A DNA stretch of 64,000 nt from DASYTH01 sp045806965 (GCA_045806965.1 JBJMIG010000091.1:1-64000); one strand, 5' to 3'. Shown: positions 17,736 to 29,221, counted from the stretch's first letter. Numbers and translations are program-made. The notes: generated by a model not told the origin, from the sequence alone.

Positions 17736-18188
17736 CTACTGAGGACGGTCGAGCTGGTCCGGACGGGTCACCATCTCATCCGGCGGGAGCACGACCGAGT
17801 CCACCACGATCACACCACCGTGCCGGGCCGACTGGGCGCGCCGCTCGGCCACCGCGGTCAGCCGGCCGGAGACCAGCCGCCTGGTCGGCGGGAACAGCAG
17901 GGCCAGGGCGAGCACGTCGCTGACGAAGCCGGGCAGCAGGACCAGCACGCCGGCCGCCGCGATCAGCACCCCGTCCACCATCTCGCGGTGCGGCACCCGG
18001 TTGGCCCGCAGCGCCCGCTGGAACGCGAGCAGCGTGCGCGCGCCCTCCCGGCGCAGCAGCCACATGCCGAGCACGGACGCCGCGATCAACAACAGAATGG
18101 TGGCCAGCAGCCCGATCGCCTGGCCCACCAGGACCAGCACGGTGATCTCGACGAGCATCGCCACGAAAAGCAACAGCAGAACCGGCAC
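17736..18188 (-). CDS. FxsA-family membrane protein
   Basis: Small inner-membrane protein of 150 residues matching the FxsA family. Two hydrophobic N-terminal helices (about 3-45) carry VEITVLVLVGQAIG and LGMWLLRREGARTL. A third region follows at about 72-97 (VDGVLIAAAGVLVLLPGFVSDVLALALLFPP, family hallmark GFVSD). The tail is cytoplasmic. The role of FxsA proteins in actinobacteria is not established; in E. coli it relieves phage T7 exclusion. It is convergent with WS/DGAT. Confidence 0.85.
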   Translation of the reverse strand: MPVLLLLFVAMLVEITVLVLVGQAIGLLATILLLIAASVLGMWLLRREGARTLLAFQRALRANRVPHREMVDGVLIAAAGVLVLLPGFVSDVLALALLFPPTRRLVSGRLTAVAERRAQSARHGGVIVVDSVVLPPDEMVTRPDQLDRPQ

Positions 18189-18270
18189 ACCGCGACAACG
18201 AACGGGCGCCGCGAAATGCTCCCGGCCGGCTCTCGGCTGGCTCCTGCTCAGCTCCGGTCAGCTCCAGCCA

Positions 18271-18369
18271 TACAGCGCAATGTCACCTTCATTCGCTTCT
18301 AGCCGCGGAATGTCACCTTGCGCTGTACCGCGGAGCCCGGGTACAGCGCGATGTCACCGTGCGCTGTTC
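18271..18369. repeat. Intergenic ACAGCGCAA-type repeat, three degenerate copies
   Basis: Copies centre near 18285, 18315 and 18355. Each keeps the core ATGTCACC and parts of the arms ACAGCGC and GCGCTGT; the third copy pairs ACAGCGC with GCGCTGT. The same element, with perfect arms, recurs at 36373-36440. They lie between the divergent fxsA-like and acylase genes. Confidence 0.75.
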
Positions 18370-18394
18370 CGCCGTCCGCTCCCTTTACAACGAG

Positions 18395-18407
18395 AACGTT
18401 TCACGTT
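18395..18407. promoter_or_regulatory. Palindrome upstream of the secreted acylase
   Basis: AACGT-TTC-ACGTT is a perfect inverted repeat of 5 bp arms, 43 bases before the acylase ATG. It does not fit the KstR spacing. A possible operator; the regulator is unknown. Confidence 0.3.
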
Positions 18408-18450
18408 TAGCTGTGGGTAGCGGTCCCCTCACTGTGCAACGGAGCACGCC

Positions 18451-21687
<3,237 letters not shown>

Positions 21688-21710
21688 CCACGATTCACCG
21701 CCTCGGGTGA

Positions 21711-21738
21711 CGGCGGGCCGCCGGCCGGCGGCCCGCCG
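21711..21738. terminator. Strong GC hairpin after the acylase gene
   Basis: A perfect 28-base palindrome with two 14-base arms (21711-21724 and 21725-21738) starts 24 bases after the acylase stop. GAGGTTTG follows, with a short T run. It is a likely intrinsic-type terminator for a high-GC genome. Confidence 0.6.
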
Positions 21739-22285
21739 AGGTTTGCCCGGGTTCTCAGCGCGCACCGGACGGCCGGGTTGGAATGGGGCGGTAATGGCGC
21801 TTCCTCCTTCTCGGCAGCGGAGTGGCCGGGACGAAAGCGCATTTTCATTGGTGCATCCGGCGGAGTTCGCGGGCTCCGAAGAGCCAATTATTGGACGAAT
21901 TTGACCTAAATGGGAATGCGTTGCCGCCTCTTTGTGTCAGCCTGTCACCCGCCCGGGGGACTGTCCGAATTTCAACGGTGATGCTACCTTCGCTGTGTCC
22001 GAAGAGGGCGCGAACCACCCGGTCCCCCCGGTTTGCGCATTAATGAAATGACGGTGCCCGGTGACTGCGACGAACCGATCGAGACCGCATTCGGCACAAA
22101 TGGCGGCAGGCCCTGGTTCGGCCTGAGCGCGGCGGCCGCGGGCAATGTGGCGATGAAGACCAAGCTTGTTTCGACCGACCTGGACGGCGCCCACCGCGTT
22201 GCGCACTGGCCTGTCCAGAAGCGTTGCGGGTAGCGGAGAACGTCGAGCCAGGATGGTGCCCATGACCGGGATGAAGGAGGTGACC
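21739..22285. other. Gene-free stretch before the polyprenyl synthase
   Basis: About 550 bases with lower and patchier GC than the neighbours and no convincing reading frame. The longest plus-strand frame here (22033-22233) lacks a ribosome site and recognisable residues. It probably holds the promoter of the polyprenyl synthase gene. I see no clear repeat, operator or RNA structure in it. Confidence 0.5.
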
Positions 22286-23302
22286 ATGCCCCGGCCGGCG
22301 TCCGAGGTGTTCGCCTGGAGCCGGCGGCTGGTCGCACCGGCACTGCGCAACGCGGTGGACACCATCCCGGGGCCGTTGCGCCAGATCGCCGGGTATCACT
22401 TCGGCTGGTGCGACGAGTACGGCAATCCGGTCGAGACCGGCGGTGGCCGGGCGATCCGCCCGGCGCTGACCCTGCTTTCCGCGCTGGCGGTCGGCGGCGA
22501 GGTACAACCGGCGCTGCCGGCCGCCGTCGCGGCCGAGTTGGTGCACAACTTCTCGCTGATGCACCACGACGTGCTCGGCGGCGAGCTGACCCGGCGGCAC
22601 CGGCGGTCCGCGTGGAGCGTGTTCGGCCGGCGCAACGCCATCCTGGCCGGAGACGCGTTGCTGACGCTGGCCTGCGACGTGCTCGTGGCGAGCGAGCATC
22701 CGAGGGTCCGAACGGGCCTGCGCCGGCTCACCTCGACCGTGCTCGAACTGCTCCGCGGCCAGCAGGCCGACCTGGCCTTCGAGTGCCGCGACGACGTGGA
22801 CCTCGGGGAGTGCCAGCACATGGCCGCCGGCCGGGCCGGTGCGTTGTTCGGCTGTGCCTGTGCGCTCGGAGCGCTGTTCGGCGCCGGCACACCGGCGCAG
22901 GTCGACCACCTGCGGCGGTTCGGTCAGCGGCTCGGCCTGGCGGCCCAGCACCTGGACGATCTCCTCGGCATCTGGGGTGATCCGGGGATCACCGGCCGTC
23001 CGGTGTACTCGGATCTGGACAACCGCAGGAAGTCGCTGCCCATCGTGGCCGCACTGACCTCGGGTAGTGCGGCCGGGCAGGAGCTCGCCGTCCTGTACCA
23101 CCGGGACACGCCGCTGTCGGTTGGCGAGTTGGGGCACGCGGCCGCGCTGGTCGAGCGGGCCGGCGGCCGGGCCTGGAGTCAGGCCCAGACCGGATACCTG
23201 CTCGACAGTGCGCTGCGCGAGTTGGACGCGGCCGAACCGGTCGGGCAGCCCGGCGCGGAACTCGCCGCGCTGGCCCGGCTGGTCACCGCCCAGGCCGGTT
23301 GA
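22286..23302 (+). CDS. Atypical polyprenyl synthase-like protein
   Basis: Trans-isoprenyl diphosphate synthase fold, 338 residues. The chain-length/catalytic first Asp-rich motif, normally DDxxD after LLH, reads LMHHDVLGGE (His93 to Glu100): the first Asp is His94, Asp95 is kept, and the later Asp is Gly98. The second motif is intact (DDLLGIWGD, Asp224-Asp232), as are GGGRAIRPAL, RRHRRSAWSVFG and NAILAGDALL. The ATG at 22286 has a perfect AAGGAGG (22274-22280) 5 bases upstream. It could be a low-activity or repurposed enzyme (terpene-synthase-like or a non-catalytic subunit). It stands alone, with no cyclase or squalene genes in view. Confidence 0.8.
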   Translation: MPRPASEVFAWSRRLVAPALRNAVDTIPGPLRQIAGYHFGWCDEYGNPVETGGGRAIRPALTLLSALAVGGEVQPALPAAVAAELVHNFSLMHHDVLGGELTRRHRRSAWSVFGRRNAILAGDALLTLACDVLVASEHPRVRTGLRRLTSTVLELLRGQQADLAFECRDDVDLGECQHMAAGRAGALFGCACALGALFGAGTPAQVDHLRRFGQRLGLAAQHLDDLLGIWGDPGITGRPVYSDLDNRRKSLPIVAALTSGSAAGQELAVLYHRDTPLSVGELGHAAALVERAGGRAWSQAQTGYLLDSALRELDAAEPVGQPGAELAALARLVTAQAG

Positions 23303-23693
23303 TCAGCGCGGCCGCCGGCGGGTCGCCGCGGCGAACGCGCCCGCGCGGGCTGGGGTGCGCTTGTGGAGACGGGACCGGTGTGGGTGCTGGGGAGGCCGGC
23401 GGTTGGGGTGGCGGCGTCGCGGTCGGTGGCCTGGTGGGCGATCCGGTTGGCGTGCCGGTCGGTGGCGGGGGCGCCGGCTGGTGCGGCCGGGAACACGGGG
23501 CCAGGACCGGTGGCAGCACCAGGATCCGGCACAGGGCCGGCGCCAGCGGCGGCGAGCGGCCGGAGTCACATTCCGCGAGGGGTGTCGCGGCCGCCGGGGA
23601 CGGGGTGGCCAGTGCGGTCACCACAATGGACACGACGGTGGCGGCCAGAAATAACGCTCCGCAGTTCCGTCGCGACGTGAATATTTTCCTCAT
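23283..23693 (-). CDS. Small secreted Pro-rich protein
   Basis: Unrecognised 136-residue protein. It has a good signal peptide (MRKIFTSRRNCGALFLAATVV, AxA cleavage near 35) followed by a short Cys-containing segment and a long Pro/Thr/Ser-rich tail with basic residues at the end. Secretion is likely; no domain is seen. The ATG at 23693 lacks a clear ribosome site. The gene overlaps the end of the polyprenyl synthase gene by 20 bases in a convergent layout. It may be real but poorly constrained. Confidence 0.4.
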   Translation of the reverse strand: MRKIFTSRRNCGALFLAATVVSIVVTALATPSPAAATPLAECDSGRSPPLAPALCRILVLPPVLAPCSRPHQPAPPPPTGTPTGSPTRPPTATPPPQPPASPAPTPVPSPQAHPSPRGRVRRGDPPAAALINRPGR

Positions 23694-23767
23694 GCCAGTT
23701 CGGCGCGGTTCTCGACGCTCGGCGTATTCACAGCCCACCGTAGCCGGTGCTCTAATAAAGTCCAGAA

Positions 23768-24157
23768 ATGAACCGGCGAATGAACGTCTATATTGGCGGT
23801 GCCGCCTGGGTCGCCGGCGTCGCGGCCGCCGCTGCGGTGGGGACAATTCTCGTCCGCCGGCAGAGCACGGTCCGGGACGGGTCGTACACCGAGGCCACCA
23901 ACCTGGTGGCGGTGTACTGGGCCGGCGCCTCGCTGCCCGGGCCGGCCCGGCAGCATTCTGTCCATTTCACTGGCTTATCTCTTCGGCGGTCCGCGGCTCG
24001 GCACTCATATGATCATGATGTCCAGCCTGGCCGGCACCATCGCGTTACTGTTGTTCGCCAGCTACCAGTTGCAGAACCCGTTCGGCGGGGGGCGCTGGTC
24101 GCGCCGGACGCATTCAGCTCGATCCTCGACCGGTTCGCCGCCGGCCGGGCCGGCTGA
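23768..24157 (+). pseudogene. Broken DUF4239 (bestrophin-like) membrane protein gene
   Basis: Remnant of a DUF4239-type membrane protein. The first third reads in one frame (an N-terminal membrane helix, then RDGSYTEATNLVAVYWAGASLPGP). The pieces ILSISLAYLFGGPRLGTHMI and GTIALLLFASYQLQNPFGGG follow in a second frame. The end, VAPDAFSSILDRFA, returns to the first frame. The intact family is about 250 residues; here the middle of about 100 residues is missing and two frame changes remain. It is therefore a decayed gene with an internal deletion. Confidence 0.65.
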
Positions 24158-24172
24158 GGGGTGTTTCCGCGC

Positions 24173-25012
24173 TCAGCCGGCGGCGGCGGCCGGCGCCAGG
24201 GTGCCGTCGAGCACGGTGACCGCGTGGCCGGTGAGCAGCACCCGGTTGCCTCGCACGGTGGTTCGGATCAGGCCGGTGCGGGCCGAGGCCTGTAACCCGA
24301 CCAGGCTGTCCCGGCCGATCCGAGCGGACCAGAACGGTGCCAGCGCGGTGTGCGCGCTGCCGGTCACCGGGTCCTCCGCGACGCCGTACGCCGGTGCGAA
24401 GAACCGGGAGACGAAGTCGTAGCCCTGGCTGGGGTCCTTCGCGGCCGCGGTGACCATCACCCCGCGGATGCCGTCGCGGCGGGACAACGCGCCGAGCGCG
24501 ACCGGGTCCGGGTGCAGGTCCCGCACGGCCGCCTCGTCCGGCAGCAGCGCGAGCAGGTCGCCGAGTGCGCCGGTGCCGCAGAGTTGTTCCGGCATCGCAC
24601 CAAGGGCCTCGATCAGCCCCGGCGTGGCGGGCGCCGGGCTGGCCGGGTTGGCCGGGAAGTCCAGGGTGATCGTGCCGTCCTCGTTGGCGTGCGTGATCAG
24701 CACGCCGCTGCGGCTGCTGAACCGCACCGTGCCCGGCGTGCCCCGGTCGCTGCGCATGGCGTGCGCGGTGGCCAGCGTGGCGTGTCCGCACAGGTCCACC
24801 TCGGCGACCGGGGTGAACCAGCGCAGCCCCCAGTCCGCGTCCGGGTTTTCCGGGGTGGGTACCGCGAACGCCGTCTCGGCGAGGTTCATTTCCGTGGCCA
24901 GCCGCTGCATCCAGCCCTCGTCCGGCCAGGATCCGGTGTTCAGCAGGCATACCGCCGCCGGGTTGCCGGTGAAGGGGCGATCGGTGAACGCGTCGATAAT
25001 CCGGATGCGCAT
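24173..25012 (-). CDS. PhzF-family isomerase/epimerase
   Basis: PhzF-like protein of 279 residues with two similar alpha/beta lobes. It begins MRIRIIDAFTDRPFTGNPAAV. The catalytic Glu region is NLAETAFAVPT, with DLCGHATLATAHAM after it, and EDPVTGSAHTALAPFW in the second lobe. It starts 10 bases after ipdC, so it is most likely the last gene of the echA20-ipdA-ipdB-ipdC operon. PhzF proteins catalyse proton shifts or ring isomerisation; a role on a small dicarboxylate or keto acid from ring D breakdown is possible but unproven. Confidence 0.85.
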   Translation of the reverse strand: MRIRIIDAFTDRPFTGNPAAVCLLNTGSWPDEGWMQRLATEMNLAETAFAVPTPENPDADWGLRWFTPVAEVDLCGHATLATAHAMRSDRGTPGTVRFSSRSGVLITHANEDGTITLDFPANPASPAPATPGLIEALGAMPEQLCGTGALGDLLALLPDEAAVRDLHPDPVALGALSRRDGIRGVMVTAAAKDPSQGYDFVSRFFAPAYGVAEDPVTGSAHTALAPFWSARIGRDSLVGLQASARTGLIRTTVRGNRVLLTGHAVTVLDGTLAPAAAAG

Positions 25013-25022
25013 GCCTTCGACC

Positions 25023-26090
25023 CTACCCAGCGCCGGCCCCAGCCGAGGCCAGCCGGACGATGATTTCCCTGGCCTGCTCGACCGTCCCGGTGATCACGTC
25101 GGCGACGGTCGGCAGGTCGGTGAGGAGGCCGACCACCTGCCCGGCGGCGAGCACACCGGTGTCGGTCCGGCCGTCCACCAGGCCGGAGCGCAGCAGCATC
25201 GGGGTGTTCGCGGCCATGATCACCTGCGCCCAACTCAGCCCGCCTCGATGCATGGACCGCCCCTCCCGCAGCAGCGCCCGCCAGGTCAGGCCCGTCAGCC
25301 CGCGGAACCGGGCCGCGTTCCCGGTCGCGTGCAGCAGGCCGCGGACCGGCCCGGTGCGTTCGAGCCGGTCCACCAACTCGGTGCGCAGCACCCGGTGCGG
25401 CCGACCGTCTACTTTGGACGTGACCACGGTATCGGTCAGCCCACGGGCCAGGTAGGCTTGCTTGACCGCGTCCGGCACGGTGCTCTCCCTGGTGAGCAGG
25501 AACCGGGTGCCCATGGCCACCCCGGCCGCCCCGTAGGCCAGTGCGGCGACCAGGCCCCGCCCGTCGAAGAACCCGCCCGCGGCCACCACCGGGATGTCCA
25601 CACTGTCCACAACGGACGGTAGCAGCAGAGTGGTCGCCACGCTGCCGGTGTGCCCGCCGGCCTCGCCGCCCTGCACGATCACCGCGTCCGCACCCCAGGC
25701 CGCCACCTTCTCCGCGTGCCGGGCCGCGCCGACCGACGGGATCACCACGATCCCGGCGTCCTTGAGCCGGGTGATCGACTCCCGGCTCGGGGCCAGCGCG
25801 AACGAGGCGACCCGGACCCGCTCCCGGATCAGCAGGTCCACCCGGTCGGCCGCGTCCACCGCGTCGGCGCGCAGGTTCACCCCGAACGGCGCGGTGGTGC
25901 GCCGCCTGGTCTCCCGGATCGCGTTGGCAAGTTCTGGGTAGGTCATCGTGGCCGAGGCCAGGATGCCCAACCCCCCGGCCTCGGCGGTGGCGGCGACCAG
26001 GCGCGGCCCGGCCACCCAGCCCATTCCGGTCTGCACCACCGGATGGCGCACCCCGACCAGCCTGGTGAGCGCGGTCTCCAGCCCGGTCAC
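25023..26090 (-). CDS. ipdC: FMN-dependent HIP-pathway reductase IpdC
   Basis: Nitronate monooxygenase-like TIM-barrel flavoprotein of 355 residues, the same length as mycobacterial IpdC (Rv3553). It acts on a 5-hydroxy-HIC-CoA-type intermediate before ring opening. Motifs: VVQTGMGWVAGP near 18, WGADAVIVQGGEAGGHTGS (phosphate/FMN-binding strand), VVAAGGFFDGRGLVAALAYGAAGVAMGTRFL. It follows ipdB after 52 bases. The long gap is unusual in this otherwise tightly overlapped operon. Confidence 0.9.
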   Translation of the reverse strand: MTGLETALTRLVGVRHPVVQTGMGWVAGPRLVAATAEAGGLGILASATMTYPELANAIRETRRRTTAPFGVNLRADAVDAADRVDLLIRERVRVASFALAPSRESITRLKDAGIVVIPSVGAARHAEKVAAWGADAVIVQGGEAGGHTGSVATTLLLPSVVDSVDIPVVAAGGFFDGRGLVAALAYGAAGVAMGTRFLLTRESTVPDAVKQAYLARGLTDTVVTSKVDGRPHRVLRTELVDRLERTGPVRGLLHATGNAARFRGLTGLTWRALLREGRSMHRGGLSWAQVIMAANTPMLLRSGLVDGRTDTGVLAAGQVVGLLTDLPTVADVITGTVEQAREIIVRLASAGAGAG

Positions 26091-26142
26091 GTCGTCTCCT
26101 CGCAGGCTCGGAGCCGCCGCACCCGCCGCCTCGCTCGCTCGC

Positions 26143-26865
26143 TCACAACGGCACCTCCCGATCCCGGTTCCGCTGCGGGTCCAGCCGGTCGAGCAGGTCG
26201 AGCTCCTCGCCGGTCGGTTCCCTGGTGGTGCCGATGTCGCCTTCGGGCAGCGGAAATCCGGTCGCCGCCCGGACCTGGTCCTGGCTCACCCCGGGATGGG
26301 TGGAGATCATCCGCATGGTCCGGTCCGCGGTACCGAAGTCCAGCACCGCCAGGTTGGTCACCACCCGGTACACGTCGTGGTAGCGCGCGGCGGACGGACC
26401 GGCCGCTGTGGCCCGGCCGGCGCCGACCCCGCACACCAGGTCGACCGCCGGCACGAAAGTCCGGTTGGCGTGCCGGGGAACCCAGTAGCTGGTCCGGTGG
26501 TTCACCGTGTTGCCCGGTGCCCCGCGAACGCCGAGCAGCGCTCGGGTCGGCCGGTCGTGCGGGCCGAGGCAGGAGATGTTCTGGTTGCCGTGCCGGTCGA
26601 GCTGGTTGGCGCCCATCACCACGTGCCGCCTGCCGTGCGCGACCACGTCGAACACCCTGCCAAACGGCAGCCATCCCTCCACGGTGGACAGATCGGCGCC
26701 GAGGAGCAGCGCCTCACCGTCGGACACCAGCAGGTCCGGGGCGAAGGTCAGCCGGGCCAGGCGCGCACCGAGCCCGGGCAGCAGGCCCATGGGGCTGGCC
26801 AGGATCTCGCCAGCGCCGCGGAACAGCTCGGCACAGGCCACCGCGCAGACGTCCGCCCTGGTCAT
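26143..26865 (-). CDS. ipdB: COCHEA-CoA hydrolase beta subunit IpdB
   Basis: Beta subunit of the CoA-transferase-fold hydrolase IpdAB, which opens the last (C) ring of COCHEA-CoA. It has 240 residues, with EILASPMGLLPGLGARLARLTFAPDLLVSDGEALL near the start and ANQLDRHGNQNIS and HPGVSQDQVRAATGF later, all family I CoA-transferase beta-subunit features. The ATG at 26865 overlaps the ipdA stop as ATGA. A longer in-frame reading into ipdA exists but is a chance extension. Confidence 0.9.
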   Translation of the reverse strand: MTRADVCAVACAELFRGAGEILASPMGLLPGLGARLARLTFAPDLLVSDGEALLLGADLSTVEGWLPFGRVFDVVAHGRRHVVMGANQLDRHGNQNISCLGPHDRPTRALLGVRGAPGNTVNHRTSYWVPRHANRTFVPAVDLVCGVGAGRATAAGPSAARYHDVYRVVTNLAVLDFGTADRTMRMISTHPGVSQDQVRAATGFPLPEGDIGTTREPTGEELDLLDRLDPQRNRDREVPL

Positions 26866-27653
26866 GTCCAGGTGTCCAGAAAGTCCGGCCAGCTCTCGGC
26901 CTCGGCGTAGCGGCGCTGCGCCGGCTCGTCCCGGCCGTAGTCCGGCGCGCAGCTGGTGAATCGCGCGCCGCCGGGCGCCTCGACCACTCCGTCCACCATC
27001 ATCCGGTTGAGCAGCAACGACTGCGGCGGGCCGGCGGCGGTCAGCTCGGCGGTGTCCAGGACCTGCTCGCAGGAGACGAACCGCTTCGCGGCGGCCAGGC
27101 AGTACAGGTCGTCGAAGTAGGGGTCCGGCCCAAGGTACTGGGCGTTGCCGTGCCGGTCGGCCCGGTTCAGGTGCACCAGCGCGGCATCCAGCCGCAGCGC
27201 CGGCATCGCCACCAACTCCTCGTCGTCGTAGGGCGAGCGGACGGTGCGCAGCTCCGGGTCGAGGCGCAGCACGTCCGAACCGAGTCCGGCCCTGATCGGC
27301 AGGAACGGCAACCGGTTCGCCGCCGCCTGGAGTCCACAGCGCAGCATTCCCTCGTCCAGTTCGCGCACCTCGATCCGGCCGTCCTCCCTGGCCCGGCGAA
27401 ACCACGGGTCGTACGGGATCGAGTCCAGCGTCACGAACCCGAAGATCACCTTGCGTACTTTTCGCGCCGCGCACAGCATTCCGACGTCGGGACCGCCGTA
27501 GGAGACCACGGTCAGGTCGCGCAGCGGGGAACGCAGGATGGCCCGCACCAGGGCCATGGGCTTGCGCCGCGAGCCCCAGCCGCCGATGCCGACCGTCATC
27601 CCGTCGGCCAGCTCGCCGACGACCTCAGCCGCGGTCATCCGCTTGTCCCGCAT
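26862..27653 (-). CDS. ipdA: COCHEA-CoA hydrolase alpha subunit IpdA
   Basis: Alpha subunit of IpdAB, 263 residues, with the CoA-transferase glycine loop GMTVGIGGWGSRRKPMALV near 18, SYGGPDVGMLCAARKV, and HLNRADRHGNAQYLGPDPYFDDL. The ATG at 27653 shares one base with the echA20 stop (TGATG), and GGAGG lies just upstream. This start makes the protein somewhat shorter than the mycobacterial one (about 290), as the N-terminus begins directly at the conserved region. Confidence 0.9.
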   Translation of the reverse strand: MRDKRMTAAEVVGELADGMTVGIGGWGSRRKPMALVRAILRSPLRDLTVVSYGGPDVGMLCAARKVRKVIFGFVTLDSIPYDPWFRRAREDGRIEVRELDEGMLRCGLQAAANRLPFLPIRAGLGSDVLRLDPELRTVRSPYDDEELVAMPALRLDAALVHLNRADRHGNAQYLGPDPYFDDLYCLAAAKRFVSCEQVLDTAELTAAGPPQSLLLNRMMVDGVVEAPGGARFTSCAPDYGRDEPAQRRYAEAESWPDFLDTWT

Positions 27654-28366
27654 CAGTCCTCCGGCCTGGTGAGCGCGAGCTCGTAGGTGAAGCCCTGCTC
27701 GAACCGGTAGGAGCGATGGACATCCTGCGGATCGACGCCGTTGATCGCCTCCTTCGCCCGGCGGATCACCCGGTTGTCCTTGGCCGCGATCCGCCTGGCG
27801 AGGGCGAGCGCCTCGGCGTCCAGGTTGGCGCGCGGCACCACCCGGTAGACCGAGCCGTACTGGTGCAGTTGCGGCGCGCCAACGGTTTCCGTCGTGTAGT
27901 ACATCGCGCGCAGCAGGTGCTGCGGAACCAGCCGGGCCAGATGGGTGGCCGCGCCGAGCACGCCCCTGTCCACTTCGGGCAGTCCGAAGGTGGCGTCCTC
28001 GGCGGCGATCACCACGTCCGCGTTGCCGGCCAGGCCGACCCCGCCGCCGAGGCAGAACCCGTGTACCGCGGCGATCACCGGCACGGCGCAGTCGTACACC
28101 GCGCCGAACGCGGCGTGGCAGCCCCGGTTGACGCCGATCAGCGCGTCGTGACCGGGTTCGTCGCGCAGTTGCTTGATGTCCACGCCGGCGCAGAACCCGC
28201 GACCGGCCGCGCGCAGCACGACCACGTGGGTGGACGGCTCCCGGCCGGCCGCGCACACCGCATCGGCCAGCGCGAACCAGCCGCGCACCGGAAGCGCGTT
28301 CACCGGCGGGAAGTCAATGGTCAGCACGGTGATGCCGGCCTCGGCTTCGGCGCTCGTCACACCCAT
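27653..28366 (-). CDS. echA20: Enoyl-CoA hydratase-like hydrolase EchA20
   Basis: Crotonase-fold protein of 237 residues that opens the D ring of HIEC-CoA by hydrolysis in the known pathway. It has GFCAGVDIKQL (oxyanion hole near 59) and HGFCLGGGVGLAGNADVVIAAEDATFGLPEVDRGVLG. It is first in the echA20-ipdA-ipdB-ipdC-phzF operon, as in Rv3550-Rv3553. The ATG at 28366 has AAAGG upstream and, unlike its divergent partner, lacks a TAnnnT-N6 arrangement, so this transcript probably has a leader. Confidence 0.9.
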   Translation of the reverse strand: MGVTSAEAEAGITVLTIDFPPVNALPVRGWFALADAVCAAGREPSTHVVVLRAAGRGFCAGVDIKQLRDEPGHDALIGVNRGCHAAFGAVYDCAVPVIAAVHGFCLGGGVGLAGNADVVIAAEDATFGLPEVDRGVLGAATHLARLVPQHLLRAMYYTTETVGAPQLHQYGSVYRVVPRANLDAEALALARRIAAKDNRVIRRAKEAINGVDPQDVHRSYRFEQGFTYELALTRPED

Positions 28367-28385
28367 CGGCCCGCCTTTCCAACCA

Positions 28386-28404
28386 AGCGATTGCTTGGTA
28401 GCGT
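28386..28404. promoter_or_regulatory. KstR2-type operator and leaderless -10 of the SDR gene
   Basis: The longer palindrome ACCAAGCGATTGCTTGGT (28382-28399) has one central mismatch. Its last 14 bases (28386-28399) fit the KstR2 consensus in the right half. TAGCGT (28399-28404) overlaps the operator's end and is followed by six bases and the GTG at 28411. The site also lies 19 bases upstream of echA20. Confidence 0.7.
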
Positions 28405-28410
28405 ACCAGG

Positions 28411-29175
28411 GTGTCTCTGGAACTGACCCTCGATGACGCGATCGTGCTTGTCACCGGGGGCGAACGCGGGGTGGGGCTGGGTGTCACCCGAGCATTTCAG
28501 CGGGCCGGCGCCATCGTGCTCAGCTGCGGCCGGACCACGCCGGCCGCGCCGGCGGCCGAGTTCCTGCCGTGCGATGTGCGCGAGCCGGACGCGGTACACC
28601 GGATGCTGGACACCCTCACCGAGCGGCACGGCCGGCTCGACGTCCTGGTGAACAACGCGGGCGGATCGCCGTACGCCATGGCTGGCACCGCATCGCCGCG
28701 ATTCCACGAGAAGATCGTCGCGCTGAACCTGCTCGCCCCGCTGCTGGTCGCTCAGCGCGCCAACGAGATCATGCAGCGCCAGGAGCGCGGCGGGGTGATC
28801 ATCATGGTGAGCAGTGTGAGCGCCACCCGCCCGTCACCGGGCACCGCGGCCTACGGCGCGGCCAAGGCCGGACTGGACAACCTGACCGCGAGCCTGGCCG
28901 TCGAGTGGGCGCCGAAGGTCCGGGTGAACGCGCTGGACGTCGGCCCGGTTCGCACCGAGCGGGCCGCGCTGCACTACGGCGACGCGGGCGGGATCGACGC
29001 GGTCGGCCGGACCATCCCGCTGGGACGGCTGGCCGAGCCGGACGACGTCGGCGGCTGTGCGGTGTTCCTGGCCTCGCCGCTGGCCGGCTACGTCAGCGGC
29101 GCGCGGCTGCTGGTGCACGGCGGCGGCGAGGTGCCGGCGTTCCTGGCGGCGAGCACCGCGGTGCACGAATCGTGA
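28411..29175 (+). CDS. Short-chain dehydrogenase of the HIP regulon (Rv3549c-like)
   Basis: SDR of 254 residues divergent from echA20, the position of Rv3549c in Mycobacterium. The N-terminus carries VTGGERGVGLGVT instead of the usual TGxxxGIG; NNAG, Ser in MVSSVSA and Tyr-x3-Lys in AYGAAKAG are present. It probably oxidises or reduces a hydroxy group on a ring-D-opened intermediate; the substrate is not defined. The GTG follows TAGCGT plus six bases with no ribosome site, which suggests a leaderless mRNA. Confidence 0.86.
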   Translation: MSLELTLDDAIVLVTGGERGVGLGVTRAFQRAGAIVLSCGRTTPAAPAAEFLPCDVREPDAVHRMLDTLTERHGRLDVLVNNAGGSPYAMAGTASPRFHEKIVALNLLAPLLVAQRANEIMQRQERGGVIIMVSSVSATRPSPGTAAYGAAKAGLDNLTASLAVEWAPKVRVNALDVGPVRTERAALHYGDAGGIDAVGRTIPLGRLAEPDDVGGCAVFLASPLAGYVSGARLLVHGGGEVPAFLAASTAVHES

Positions 29176-29221
29176 GGCCGTGGTGGACCTCCGAGTGCGC
29201 GCGCCCGGTGCGCCCGGTCAG

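Noticed and set aside
18391..18407. Possible KstR box before the acylase gene
   Set aside because: AAC and GTT are present but seven bases apart rather than two, so it does not fit TnnAACnnGTTnnA. Kept only as an unassigned palindrome.
22033..22233. A 66-codon plus-strand frame before the polyprenyl synthase
   Set aside because: No ribosome site, no recognisable motif and composition unlike its neighbours; more likely upstream regulatory DNA.
26143..27474. A 443-residue frame that would extend ipdB far upstream
   Set aside because: The upstream half is the wrong frame of ipdA; the conserved IpdB sequence begins at the ATG 26865 that overlaps the ipdA stop.
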